From CAITSH01 sp945892985 (GTDB taxonomy: Bacteria; Pseudomonadota; Gammaproteobacteria; Burkholderiales; SG8-39), in contig CAMDDU010000018.1 in the NCBI GenBank assembly GCA_945892985.1, positions 1-64,000 of the forward strand: a stretch of DNA of 64,000 nucleotides, written 5' to 3'. Below the pieces are notes generated by a model. The model was not told the DNA's origin. It made no database searches and worked only from the letters and a program-made list of their open reading frames with translations. Made by a program: the position numbers and the translations under genes. Positions 50,556 through 59,558 of the stretch are shown here, piece after piece (position 1 is the stretch's first letter; every line of letters starts with the position of its first letter).

Positions 50556-50865
50556 GATTACCTCATCAACGGCGGGATACTGGAAACAGCACCGGCATCA
50601 GCGTGCATTCAAAACTAGCTCAATACGCGGCCAGAGGCGCGGCAAACTCATGACCGACTTGGAAAAAGCGCGGAAAAAAGGCTTTTTCACGCTGCAAAAC
50701 AACAAGCACATCATACAATCAACCTCCAAGCTCGTTCAAGCCTTGTCCTTGTCCTTGTAAAGGGCCTTGCCCTTGGCAAATCAGGCGCGGCCCTGCTGGT
50801 ACAATGCCAGCCCTTCTCCCTTCTCTCCGGTTGCTTCCCCTCGGTTGCACCAAATTTTTTCAGGC
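50556..50865. other. Intergenic region between aceE and folD
   Basis: 310 bp holding the divergent promoters of aceE (minus) and folD (plus). A 36-codon frame at 50651-50758 is not supported by any similarity. Short CTTGTC/CTTGCC units occur at about 50741-50780. No clear regulator palindrome was recognised. Confidence 0.4.
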
Positions 50866-51726
50866 ATGCAGACTCGAATTATCGATGGCACCGCGATTGC
50901 GCGCGCAATTCGCGAAAAACTGAGACTGCGCGTAGTGCAACTGGCCGCGGGCGGGTGTGTGTCCGGCCTTGCCGTAATCCAGATCGGAGAGAACCCCGCA
51001 TCCGCCGTGTACGTGCGCAACAAGATCCGCGCCTGCGCCGAGGCCGGGCTACGTTCGCTACTGGTTGCGCTGCCCCTTGGCGCAACAACGGCGGATTTGC
51101 TCACCCGCATCGCAGACTTGAACGCCGATCCGAAAATTCACGGCATCCTGCTGCAACTGCCCTTGCCCGAACAGATCGACGGGGACGCCGCCCTGTGCGC
51201 CATAGACCCGGCCAAGGATGTGGATGGATTTCATCCGCAAAACGCCGGTGCGCTTCTGGCGGGGAAACCGGGGTTTCTCCCTTGCACCCCCTATGGCGTG
51301 ATGAAATTGCTTGAACATGAGGGCATTGCGGTCGCCGGCCGCCACGCCGTTGTCATCGGCCGCTCCACTATCGTCGGCAAACCAGCGGCGCTGCTGCTCT
51401 TGCAAGCGGGCGCAACCGTCACCGTATGCCACTCCCAGACCCCCGATCTGGCCTTGTTCACGCGCCAGGCCGACATTTTGGTGACCGCGACGGGCAAGCT
51501 GAACCTGCTCGGCGGGGCCATGATAAAACCCGGGGCGGTCGTCATCGACGTCGGCATCAACCGCACAGCGGAGGGCAAACTGGCCGGGGACTGCGATTTT
51601 GCCAGTCTGCTCGGCAAGGCCGGCTGGATAACGCCGGTTCCGGGCGGGATTGGACCGATGACGGTCGCCATGCTGCTGCTCAACACACTCCAGGCGGCGG
51701 AGCGCAGCCTGCACAACGCAGCCTAG
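50866..51726 (+). CDS. folD: Methylenetetrahydrofolate dehydrogenase/cyclohydrolase FolD
   Basis: Bifunctional one-carbon enzyme interconverting 5,10-methylene-THF and 10-formyl-THF using NADP. It is 286 residues: 'SAVYVRNKIRACAEAG' contains the Y-x3-K active-site motif, then 'LLQLPLPEQID', 'VVIGRSTIVGKPAALLLL' for NADP, and 'TPVPGGIGPMTVAML'. Start is ATG 50866; the open frame upstream to 50767 is unlike the family and there is only a weak ribosome site. Confidence 0.95.
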   Translation: MQTRIIDGTAIARAIREKLRLRVVQLAAGGCVSGLAVIQIGENPASAVYVRNKIRACAEAGLRSLLVALPLGATTADLLTRIADLNADPKIHGILLQLPLPEQIDGDAALCAIDPAKDVDGFHPQNAGALLAGKPGFLPCTPYGVMKLLEHEGIAVAGRHAVVIGRSTIVGKPAALLLLQAGATVTVCHSQTPDLALFTRQADILVTATGKLNLLGGAMIKPGAVVIDVGINRTAEGKLAGDCDFASLLGKAGWITPVPGGIGPMTVAMLLLNTLQAAERSLHNAA

Positions 51727-51807
51727 CCGGATGAAAATCCCGCAAGAGTCTTGTTAAACCGTGAACCGGCCCGTTAGAGGGTCTTACCGTTGACTGGAAG
51801 GAAAAGC

Positions 51808-53844
51808 ATGAGCACCAACCCGCTACTCGATTTCAACGGCCTGCCGCGATTCGCAACAATCCGCACCGAGCACATCACGCCCGCAGTGGAAGCCTTGCTG
51901 ACAGAAAATCGCGCGCTGATCAAACGCCTGACAGCCACGTCTGTCGCCGCCACTTGGGAGGGCTTTGTCGCGCCCCTGGAGGACGCCAACGAGCGCCTTG
52001 GCCGCGCCTGGGGTGTGGTGGGCCACCTGCACGGCGTGCTCGATTCGCCCGAATTGCGCGAAGCCTACAACGCAAACCAGCCCGGCATAGTCCAGTACTG
52101 GACCGAGCTTGGCCAGAATCTCGCGCTGTTTGAAAAGTACAAGGCCCTCCGGGCCTCGGCTGAATTTGCATCGCTCAAAGGCCAGCAACAAAAAATCATC
52201 GACAACGAAATTCGCGACTTCCGCCTGTCCGGCGCCGAACTTTCAGAGGAAAAAAAGCAACGCTACGCGCAAATCATGGATGAACTGGCGCGGCTGTCGA
52301 CGAAATTTTCGGAAAATGTGCTCGATGCCACCAACGCTTTTTCCACCACGGTGGAAGACCTGGCAGATGTCGCGGGCATCCCCGAAGACAGCCTGGAACC
52401 GGCCGCGCAAGCGGCGCAAAAAACCGGGGCAAAAGGCTGGAAATTTACCCTCCATGCCCCCTCCTACATGCCGGTCATGCAATATGCGGATAATCGCGAC
52501 TTGCGCGAAACGATTTATCGCGCCCACGTCACCAGGGCAAGCGAGTTCGGCAAGCCCGAATGGGACAACACGCCGTTGATCGCCCAAATCCTCAAGCTGC
52601 GCAATGAAGCGGCGCAACTGCTCGGCTACAGCAGCCACGCCAAAGTCTCTCTGGCGACGAAAATGGCCGAATCGCCACGCCAGGTTGTCGACTTTCTCGA
52701 GGATCTCGCCGCCAAGGCCAAACCCTTCGCGCTAAAGGACTGGGATGAGCTCAACGCCTTTGCGGCAAACGAACTTGGCATCGCCCAGATGCAGGCTTGG
52801 GATAGCTCGTATGCGTCCGAGAAACTGCGCCTGCGCCGGTATGACTTCTCCGACCAGGAAGTAAAACAATATTTCCCGGAGCCCAAGGTCATGCAGGGCA
52901 TGTTTCGCGTGATCGAAACCATTTACGGCCTGCACATCGAGTCCGAACAAGCCGAAGCCTGGGATCCGAATGTGCGCTTTTATCGCATCAGCGAGAAGGA
53001 TGGCACCGTCATCGGGCGCTTCTATGTCGACTTGTACGCGCGTGAAACCAAACGCGGCGGCGCCTGGATGGATGAGGCGATAACGCGCCGCTTGGTCGGT
53101 GCCACCGTACAAACCCCGGTCGCCTACCTCAATTGCAATTTCCCATCGCCGGCAGGCGACAAGCCGGCAACCTTCTCGCACGATGACGTGATCACGCTGT
53201 TTCACGAGTTCGGTCATGGCTTGCACCACATGCTCACGCGCGTCGATTACCTCGGTGTTTCGGGCATCCGCGGCGTTGAGTGGGATGCCGTCGAACTGCC
53301 GAGCCAGTTCATGGAAAATTTCTGCTGGGAATGGGATGTGCTTTCGCACATGACCGCCCACGTCGATACCGGCGCCCCGCTACCGCGCGCGCTGTTCGAC
53401 AAGATGGTCGCGGCAAAAAATTTCCAGAGCGGCATGCAAATGGTGCGACAAGTCGAATTCTCGCTCTTTGACATGCTGCTTCACGACGAGTTCGACCCGG
53501 AAAGCGGCAAGACCGCACAACACCTGCTCGATGAGATCCGCAGCAAAGTCGCGGTGTCGGTGCCCCCCGCCTGGAACCGCTTCCCGAATAATTTTTCGCA
53601 TATTTTTTCCGGCGGCTACAGCGCAGGCTATTACAGCTACAAGTGGGCGGAGGTGTTATCAGCCGACGCCTACAGCGCGTTTGAAGAGAGCGGCGTGCTG
53701 GATCCGGGCACAGGCGCGCGGTTTCGTGAAGAAATTCTCGCTGTCGGCGGCAGCCGACCGGCCATTGAATCGTTCAAAGCTTTCCGCGGGCGTGAACCCA
53801 CGGTGGATGCCCTCATGCGGCACAGTGGTATGATTTCCACATGA
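51808..53844 (+). CDS. prlC: Oligopeptidase A (M3 family)
   Basis: A 678-residue cytoplasmic zinc metallopeptidase degrading short peptides, including cleaved signal peptides. The zinc motif HExxH is in 'TLFHEFGHGLHHML' and the downstream Glu in 'GVEWDAVELPSQFMENFCWE'. AAGGAAAA sits before ATG 51808, which fixes the start; an in-frame codon at 51790 is less likely. Followed after 22 bp by a small exported protein gene. Confidence 0.95.
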   Translation: MSTNPLLDFNGLPRFATIRTEHITPAVEALLTENRALIKRLTATSVAATWEGFVAPLEDANERLGRAWGVVGHLHGVLDSPELREAYNANQPGIVQYWTELGQNLALFEKYKALRASAEFASLKGQQQKIIDNEIRDFRLSGAELSEEKKQRYAQIMDELARLSTKFSENVLDATNAFSTTVEDLADVAGIPEDSLEPAAQAAQKTGAKGWKFTLHAPSYMPVMQYADNRDLRETIYRAHVTRASEFGKPEWDNTPLIAQILKLRNEAAQLLGYSSHAKVSLATKMAESPRQVVDFLEDLAAKAKPFALKDWDELNAFAANELGIAQMQAWDSSYASEKLRLRRYDFSDQEVKQYFPEPKVMQGMFRVIETIYGLHIESEQAEAWDPNVRFYRISEKDGTVIGRFYVDLYARETKRGGAWMDEAITRRLVGATVQTPVAYLNCNFPSPAGDKPATFSHDDVITLFHEFGHGLHHMLTRVDYLGVSGIRGVEWDAVELPSQFMENFCWEWDVLSHMTAHVDTGAPLPRALFDKMVAAKNFQSGMQMVRQVEFSLFDMLLHDEFDPESGKTAQHLLDEIRSKVAVSVPPAWNRFPNNFSHIFSGGYSAGYYSYKWAEVLSADAYSAFEESGVLDPGTGARFREEILAVGGSRPAIESFKAFRGREPTVDALMRHSGMIST

Positions 53845-53866
53845 CGTTTCGGTCAACGGGGAACAG

Positions 53867-54430
53867 ATGACAAGACTTCTGGTTCTTGTACTTATGCTAG
53901 TGGCGAGCAGCGCGTCGGCGCAGTTCTATCGCTGGATCGATCAGGCGGGAAAGGTCCATTATACCGACGCGCCACCGCCACCGGCCGCCGCCAAAAGCGT
54001 GGAGCAGAAAAAGCTGGGCGGTAGCGTGATCGAAACCAGCCAGGCGCCCTATCAGCTGACCGAAGCGGTGCGTATTTACCCGGTGGTTCTATATACCTCA
54101 CCGTCTTGCAAGGACGGTTGTCCGCAGGCGCGGGAACTGCTGGGCAAGCGCGGCGTTCCGTTCCGCGAGGTCAGCGTAGCCGATGATGAAAGCAACGCGC
54201 TGCTGAAAAAAGTCTCCGGCACCAACCAGGTGCCGACCCTGACCGTGGGCTCGCAGGTGCAAATCGGCTATGAACCGGGCGGCTTCAACACCCTGCTCGA
54301 CACGGCGGGCTATCCCAAGAACGCGATCAACTTGCCGGGTGCAATCAAGGCCATGACACCGGCAACAGCCGCAAAGCCACAAGCCCCCGCCGCGACAGCC
54401 CTGCCGGGCAACGCCAAGACCACGCAGTAA
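53867..54430 (+). CDS. Exported DUF4124-glutaredoxin fusion protein
   Basis: A 187-residue protein with a Sec signal peptide (cleavage after ASA, about residue 18). A DUF4124 motif follows ('FYRWIDQAGKVHYTDAPP'), then a thioredoxin-fold glutaredoxin-like domain from about residue 70: 'VVLYTSPSCKDGCPQARELL' has a C-x3-C pair instead of the usual CxxC, and 'TNQVPTLTVG' contains the cis-Pro loop. An Ala/Pro-rich tail ends the protein. A periplasmic redox role is possible; substrate unknown. Confidence 0.8.
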   Translation: MTRLLVLVLMLVASSASAQFYRWIDQAGKVHYTDAPPPPAAAKSVEQKKLGGSVIETSQAPYQLTEAVRIYPVVLYTSPSCKDGCPQARELLGKRGVPFREVSVADDESNALLKKVSGTNQVPTLTVGSQVQIGYEPGGFNTLLDTAGYPKNAINLPGAIKAMTPATAAKPQAPAATALPGNAKTTQ

Positions 54431-54496
54431 AAATTTCAACCGAGGTCTTGAATCCGTGCCGCAGCCGGGCTACGGAACACCTGAATCGAACCACCC

Positions 54497-55261
54497 ATGA
54501 AACTCGCCACTTGGAACGTCAACTCACTCAAGGTCCGCCTGCCCCATGTGCTCGACTGGTTGGGCAAAAACCAGCCGGACGCGCTGTGCCTGCAAGAGCT
54601 GAAAATGGAGGACGCAAAATTTCCGCTGGCGGATATCCAAGCCGCCGGCTACCACGCGGCCTTCCTCGGACAAAAAACCTATAACGGCGTCGCCATTCTT
54701 TCGCGCATCCCGGCCGAGGATGTCGTGCATAACATCCCGGATCACGCCGACGAACAAAAGCGCGTCATCGGCGCGACGATTGCCGGCGTGCGCGTCATTT
54801 GCGCCTACGTTCCCAACGGGCAATCGATCGGCTCCGACAAATACGCCTACAAGCTAAACTGGTTGGCGGCATTTCACCGCTGGCTGGCGCAAGAGGCGGA
54901 ACGCCACCCGCACATCGCTGTTCTGGGCGACTACAACATCGCCCCGGAAGACCGCGACGTACACGACCCCAAAGCCTGGGAGGGCCAGGTTCTGGTGAGC
55001 GAACCGGAACGCGAGGCCTTTCGCGGCCTCATCGCGCTCGGTTTCACTGACAGCTTTCGCCTGTTCGATCAACCGGAAAAATCCTTCACTTGGTGGGACT
55101 ACCGCATGAACGGATTCAAGCGCAATCTGGGTATGCGCATCGACCACATTCTTTTATCAAAAAAACTGGCCGAACAGTGCGCGCGCTGCGCGGTTGATCT
55201 GGAACCGAGAAAACTTGAACGTCCGTCAGACCACACACCACTGGTGTGCGAACTGCGCTAA
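54497..55261 (+). CDS. xth: Exodeoxyribonuclease III
   Basis: A 254-residue AP endonuclease/3' exonuclease of base-excision repair. Motifs are 'KLATWNVNSLKVRLP', 'LCLQELKMED', 'LGDYNIAPEDRDVHDP' and the C-terminal 'IDHILLS...SDHTPLV' with catalytic Asp-His. Full length for the XthA/ExoA type. It lies 66 bp after the DUF4124 fusion gene. Confidence 0.96.
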   Translation: MKLATWNVNSLKVRLPHVLDWLGKNQPDALCLQELKMEDAKFPLADIQAAGYHAAFLGQKTYNGVAILSRIPAEDVVHNIPDHADEQKRVIGATIAGVRVICAYVPNGQSIGSDKYAYKLNWLAAFHRWLAQEAERHPHIAVLGDYNIAPEDRDVHDPKAWEGQVLVSEPEREAFRGLIALGFTDSFRLFDQPEKSFTWWDYRMNGFKRNLGMRIDHILLSKKLAEQCARCAVDLEPRKLERPSDHTPLVCELR

Positions 55262-55283
55262 CCGGGGCGCCCCGCACAGAATA

Positions 55284-55318
55284 GGCTGGAAACCCGCACC
55301 AGTGGCGGGTTTCCAGCC
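55284..55318. repeat. 35-nt palindromic element, copy D (best conserved)
   Basis: GGCTGGAAACCCGC and GCGGGTTTCCAGCC are a perfect 14-bp inverted repeat around the loop ACCAGTG, 22 bp after the xth stop. Three related elements occur at 1128-1162, 15218-15252 and 38005-38037. The repeat is the reference form for the group; it could terminate xth transcription. Confidence 0.7.
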
Positions 55319-55853
55319 TGTCCGCCTAAAGCGGACTATGGCCTGTTTTCACGGCGAACGCATTACGCAATCACTTTGCACACCCCTACAAGACGGAAGA
55401 CGGCCTTTTCCGCGACGATTCCACTGCCAGATCTGCGCGCGCGCAATCCCGGCGCTTGTGGCGTCTTTCATCCCCGTGAACACCGTCACGCTTCGACGTT
55501 CCGTTGCAAGTCCGCCCCAAAGAGCGCTGTCAGCATAAATTTTCTTACGCCTGACCCGTATCGCCCATCGCAATGATCAAGGCGGCCCAGAGCGCGCATC
55601 ACACATCACCCCGCAGCATTTATGCCGCGTATTGGCAGTTATTGGCGGCAACAAAGGGGACAATATTTCACAATATGCTCTATTTTTCATATTATGAAAT
55701 TTACTGTAATTAATTTCCATATTATGAGATTGAATTCCTAACGATAAAATCCTGTGCTAGTCTGCGTTTTCTGTCTTTGGTCCGGCGAACATCCAAGCCA
55801 TCGCGACCCGCGCCGCGCAAACCTGGCAAAGACAGCACAAACGGAGGATTCAA
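55319..55853. other. Intergenic region before the ApbA-like gene
   Basis: About 535 bp without a supportable gene. The first ~300 bp are GC-rich with only short open frames unlike known proteins. The last ~200 bp become AT-rich and contain CAATATTTCACAATATG and the paired palindromes listed separately, consistent with a regulated promoter for the gene at 55854. Confidence 0.5.
55685..55729. promoter_or_regulatory. Two similar operator-like palindromes about 30 bp apart
   Basis: TTTCATATTATGAAA (55685-55699) is a perfect palindrome about one central base. TCCATATTATGAGA (55716-55729) is an imperfect copy sharing CATATTATGA. Their centres (55692 and 55722) are 30 bp apart, about three helical turns. 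They lie about 125-170 bp before the ApbA-like gene. The form resembles dimer operators of IclR- or LysR-like regulators, but no regulator gene is adjacent. Confidence 0.5.
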
Positions 55854-56933
55854 ATGAACAAGACATACAAAATATTAATCATGGGTGCGTCCTACGGCTC
55901 ATTGCTCGCGACCAAACTCGTGCTCGCCGGACACACCGTAAAAATGATCTGCCTCGCAGCCGAAGCCGAGGTGTTCAACAAGGAAGGCGCCATCGTGCGC
56001 ATGCCGATCAAGGGGCGCTCCGGGCTGGTCGAGATCGATTCACGCAAATTGCCCGGCAAGCTCTCCGCCGAGGCCCCCGGTACGGTCAAGCCCACCGACT
56101 ACGATCTCATAGCACTTGCCATGCAAGAGCCGCAATACCGTTCACCCGGCGTGCGCGAATTGCTCGAGGCCGTTGCCAAATCAAAGGTGCCTTGCATGTC
56201 GATCATGAACATGCCGCCATTGCCGTATGTGGCGCGCATCCCGGGAGTCGACGTCAACGCCTGCCGCGGCGCCTACACCGACCCCACCGTCTGGGACAGC
56301 TTTGATCCGGCACTGCTCACCCTTTGCAGCCCGGACCCGCAGGCATTTCGCCCGCCGGAGGAAAAAGTCAATGTGCTGCAGGTCCGCCTGCCCACCAATT
56401 TCAAGGCGGCACGCTTCGATTCGGACGCACACACCGCCATCCTGCGCCAGCTCGAAGCCGACATTGAAGCGGTGCGCTTCGACACGCCGGAAGGAAAGAT
56501 TGAATTGCCGGTAAAACTCAAGGTGCATGACTCGGTGTTCGTGCCGCTCGCCAAGTGGAGCATGCTCATGGCGGGCAACTACCGCTGCATCACCGCCAAG
56601 GGCATGCGCCCCATCCAGGAAGCGGTGCACTCGGATATTGAGGCCTCGCGGGCCGTCTACAGTTGGGTGGCCAAACTTTGCATGTCGCTGGGCGCCGCAG
56701 AGAAGGATCTGGTGCCTTTCGAAAAGTACGCCAATGCCGCGCAAGGGCTCGCCAGTCCGTCGTCGGCGGCGCGCGCACTGTTTGGCGGTGCCCAGAACAT
56801 CGAACGCGTCGACCGGCTTGTGCAGACCATCGCGGCGCAAAAAGGCATGCGTTGCGCCGATATCGATGAGGTGGTGGCCCTGGTCGATGCGAAACTCGAA
56901 TCCAACCGCGCGGCCGCTGCAGCGGTAAAGTAG
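55854..56933 (+). CDS. ApbA/PanE-like NAD(P)-binding oxidoreductase
   Basis: A 359-residue protein. The N-terminal Rossmann segment is 'KILIMGASYGSLLATKLVLA', which resembles ketopantoate reductase-type dehydrogenases (G-x-x-x-G-S/A). The middle and C-terminal helical parts ('KLKVHDSVFVPLAKWSMLMA') agree with that superfamily, but it is about 50 residues longer than PanE and may have another substrate. GGAGG lies 9 bp before the ATG. It is alone, with a regulated-looking promoter. Function is unassigned. Confidence 0.65.
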   Translation: MNKTYKILIMGASYGSLLATKLVLAGHTVKMICLAAEAEVFNKEGAIVRMPIKGRSGLVEIDSRKLPGKLSAEAPGTVKPTDYDLIALAMQEPQYRSPGVRELLEAVAKSKVPCMSIMNMPPLPYVARIPGVDVNACRGAYTDPTVWDSFDPALLTLCSPDPQAFRPPEEKVNVLQVRLPTNFKAARFDSDAHTAILRQLEADIEAVRFDTPEGKIELPVKLKVHDSVFVPLAKWSMLMAGNYRCITAKGMRPIQEAVHSDIEASRAVYSWVAKLCMSLGAAEKDLVPFEKYANAAQGLASPSSAARALFGGAQNIERVDRLVQTIAAQKGMRCADIDEVVALVDAKLESNRAAAAAVK

Positions 56934-56940
56934 GCAACCC

Positions 56941-56983
56941 TCCTGCGGGGACTTGCGCCTTTACGCGCGCCGTCCTCGCAGGA
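56941..56983. terminator. Bidirectional terminator between ApbA-like gene and ntrC
   Basis: TCCTGCGGGGAC (56941-56952) pairs with GTCCTCGCAGGA (56972-56983), 12 bp with one G-U pair. GCGC and GCGC inside the loop add further stem. It lies between convergent stops. Confidence 0.7.
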
Positions 56984-57010
56984 CTACCAGCAGAACACGG
57001 CCCAACAGCA

Positions 57011-58426
57011 TCAGGCCTCTTCGGCCCGATTGCCCTTGTCCTCCAGGCCAAGTTCCTGAATTTTGCGCGTAATAGTGTTGCGGCCTATGCCCAGCAAATT
57101 GGCCGCTTCAATGCGCCGCCCGCCGGTATGTGCCAGCGCCTTGGCGATAAGCACTTTTTCAAACTCGCGCGACAACGAATCCATGATGCCCGACTCGCCG
57201 CGCGCGAGGGCTTTTTCCGCCTCGCGCGACAGCGCGCCAATCCAATCGGAACCCTGCACACGCGAAGATTCTTCACGCAACTCTGGCGGCAGATCGTTGA
57301 TTTCTATCGACTGCCCCGCCGCCATCACCGTCAGCCAGTGACAGACGTTCTCAAGCTGGCGCACGTTGCCCGGAAAGTCATGTGCGCTCAGATAATTCAT
57401 CGCCGCTTCGGTAAGACGCTTGGCCTCCATGCCAAGCTCTTTCGCGCTCTTCGCCAGGAAATGACGCGCCAGCAGCGGAATATCCTCGCGCCGTTCGCGC
57501 AGTGACGGCAGGCGCAGACGAATGACGTTCAAACGATGATAGAGGTCCTCGCGAAATTGTCCGTCCTTGACCCACGCCTCAAGATTCTGGTGGGTCGCGG
57601 CAATGACACGCACATTGGACTTGATAGGTTGATGACCGCCGACGCGGTAAAAATTGCCGTCTGAAAGAACCCGCAACAGCCGCGTCTGCAAATCAGCTGG
57701 CATGTCGCCGATCTCATCGAGAAACAGCGTCCCGCCCTCCGCCTGTTCAAAACGGCCACGGCGCATGGCTTGAGCGCCGGTGAACGCGCCGCGCTCGTGA
57801 CCAAACAGCTCGGACTCAAGCAGGTCCTTGGGCATTGCCGCGGTGTTGATTGCGACAAACGGCTTGGACGCGCGCGCACTATGCCGGTGAAGGGCCTGGG
57901 CGACCAACTCTTTGCCAGAGCCGGATTCGCCGGTGATGAGCACCGTCGCATTAGATTGGGAAAGCCGACCGATGGCCCGAAACACTTCCTGCATCGAAGG
58001 CGCCTGGCCGAGAATTTCCGGCGAAGCCTGAGCCACTTCAGCCACCTCGTCCTCGCGCATCGATTCGTCGATTGCGCGCCTGATCAACTCGACCGCCTGG
58101 TCGACATCGAAGGGTTTGGGCAGGTACTCAAACGCCCCGCCCTGAAACGCCGCCACCGCCGACTCCAGATCCGAATACGCGGTCATGATAATCACCGGCA
58201 GCGTCGGATATCTTTGCTTGATGTTTTGCAGCAAATCCAGGCCGGACGTGCCGGGCATGCGAATGTCCGAAACGAGCACCTGCGGCGCCCCCGAGGCGAG
58301 CGCATCGATTGCATCCTGGGCGAGGGCGAAAGTCTTGTAGGCAATGCCCTCGCGCGTCAGCGCTTTTTCGAACACCCAGCGTATGGACTTGTCGTCATCA
58401 ACGACCCAGACCGGTTTCATATTCAT
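57011..58426 (-). CDS. ntrC: Nitrogen regulation response regulator NtrC
   Basis: A 471-residue sigma-54 activator. The receiver domain has the acidic pocket and phosphoacceptor Asp in 'VLVSDIRMPGTSGLDLL' (about residue 55); the AAA+ domain has 'GESGSGKELVAQALHRHS' and the sigma-54 contact loop 'GAFTGA'; the C-terminus is a Fis-type HTH ('EAANLLGIGRNTITRKIQEL'). It follows ntrB by 21 bp. It should bind the sites at 61847-61921. Confidence 0.96.
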   Translation of the reverse strand: MNMKPVWVVDDDKSIRWVFEKALTREGIAYKTFALAQDAIDALASGAPQVLVSDIRMPGTSGLDLLQNIKQRYPTLPVIIMTAYSDLESAVAAFQGGAFEYLPKPFDVDQAVELIRRAIDESMREDEVAEVAQASPEILGQAPSMQEVFRAIGRLSQSNATVLITGESGSGKELVAQALHRHSARASKPFVAINTAAMPKDLLESELFGHERGAFTGAQAMRRGRFEQAEGGTLFLDEIGDMPADLQTRLLRVLSDGNFYRVGGHQPIKSNVRVIAATHQNLEAWVKDGQFREDLYHRLNVIRLRLPSLRERREDIPLLARHFLAKSAKELGMEAKRLTEAAMNYLSAHDFPGNVRQLENVCHWLTVMAAGQSIEINDLPPELREESSRVQGSDWIGALSREAEKALARGESGIMDSLSREFEKVLIAKALAHTGGRRIEAANLLGIGRNTITRKIQELGLEDKGNRAEEA

Positions 58427-58447
58427 TGGTTCTTTCTCATAATTCCG

Positions 58448-59530
58448 TCAGGGAAAAGGCAGCACGATGCGAAAACACGTTCTGCCAGGCTGGCTCTCCA
58501 CTTCGATGACGCCGTGATGATGCTGCACGAAGGTTTGCGCCAGCGTGAGGCCCAGGCCGGTCCCGCCTTCCCGACCGGAAACGAGCGGATAGAAGACTCG
58601 ATCACGGATTTCAGGAGGAATTCCCGGCCCATCATCGATCACTTGCAATTCTAATGCCAGCCGATAACGCTTCCTGGCCAGCGTCACCTGCCGCACGACA
58701 CGCGTGCGCAGTTCAATCACCCCGGAGCCAGAAAGTTGCGGCCACGTGCCAGCTTGTGCTGCAATCGCCTGTGCTGCGTTACGTGCGATATTCAGGATGA
58801 CTTGAATCAGTTGTTCACGATCTGCCTGGATCTCCGGCAGGCTGGTGTCATAGTTACGACGAATCCGGATGCCGTTTGGAAACTCGGCCAGGATCAGGCT
58901 GCGCACCCGCTCGCATACCTCGTGAATGTTGAGCGGGCCGATATGCGGCGGCCGGTGCGGCGTGAGCATGCGATCCATCAAGGACTGCAGCCGGTCCGCC
59001 TCCTTGATGATCACCTGGGTGTATTCGCGCAGTTCGGGACGATCGAGCTCGCGTTCAAGCAACTGTGCCGAGCCGCGCAAGCCGCCCAGCGGATTCTTGA
59101 TCTCGTGCGCCAGATTCCGGATCAGCTCGCGATTGGCCAGATGCTGGTTGAGCTGCTGCTCCTCGCGCTCAATACGCAGCTGCTGCTCAATGGGGCGCAA
59201 CTCCATGATCAACTGAAAAGACCCGTTGTCCACCGGCGTCACAATGCAGTTGAGCGCAAGCGGCTCCAGTCCGGCGCGTCCGAGAATGCGCTCCTGCTCG
59301 GCAAACCCCCAACCGCTACTAATCGACTGGCGCAGCTTCGCCTCGAATTCACCGGCATCTGTAAAGAGGTCAAGGAAAGGTTGGCCGAGAATGCTCTTCT
59401 GGCCAACGTCAAAGAGCGCCTCGGCCGCAGGATTGAGGTATTGGACAGACAGACGCCCGTCTAGCGTCACCACCGCCGTGGCGAGCAGATCGAGTCCCGA
59501 ATAGGACGGGGCAAGCATGCGCTTCAGCAA
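58448..59530 (-). CDS. ntrB: Nitrogen regulation sensor kinase NtrB
   Basis: A 360-residue cytoplasmic histidine kinase: an N-terminal PAS domain, the H box 'NLAHEIKNPLGGLRGSAQLL' with the phosphorylated His, the N box ('QVILNIARNAAQAI') and G boxes ('DDGPGIPPEIRDRVF', 'GGTGLGLTLAQTF'). No membrane segments. It senses PII and (de)phosphorylates NtrC. Encoded between the DUF4124 gene and ntrC. An ATG at 59518 is an alternative start. Confidence 0.95.
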   Translation of the reverse strand: MLKRMLAPSYSGLDLLATAVVTLDGRLSVQYLNPAAEALFDVGQKSILGQPFLDLFTDAGEFEAKLRQSISSGWGFAEQERILGRAGLEPLALNCIVTPVDNGSFQLIMELRPIEQQLRIEREEQQLNQHLANRELIRNLAHEIKNPLGGLRGSAQLLERELDRPELREYTQVIIKEADRLQSLMDRMLTPHRPPHIGPLNIHEVCERVRSLILAEFPNGIRIRRNYDTSLPEIQADREQLIQVILNIARNAAQAIAAQAGTWPQLSGSGVIELRTRVVRQVTLARKRYRLALELQVIDDGPGIPPEIRDRVFYPLVSGREGGTGLGLTLAQTFVQHHHGVIEVESQPGRTCFRIVLPFP

Positions 59531-59558
59531 CAGGCCGCGCAGCGACGCGCAGCGTTGC

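Noticed and set aside
50651..50758. Small 36-codon gene between aceE and folD
   Set aside because: No similarity and a Lys-rich start with a Leu/Ser end look like chance; kept only as intergenic sequence.
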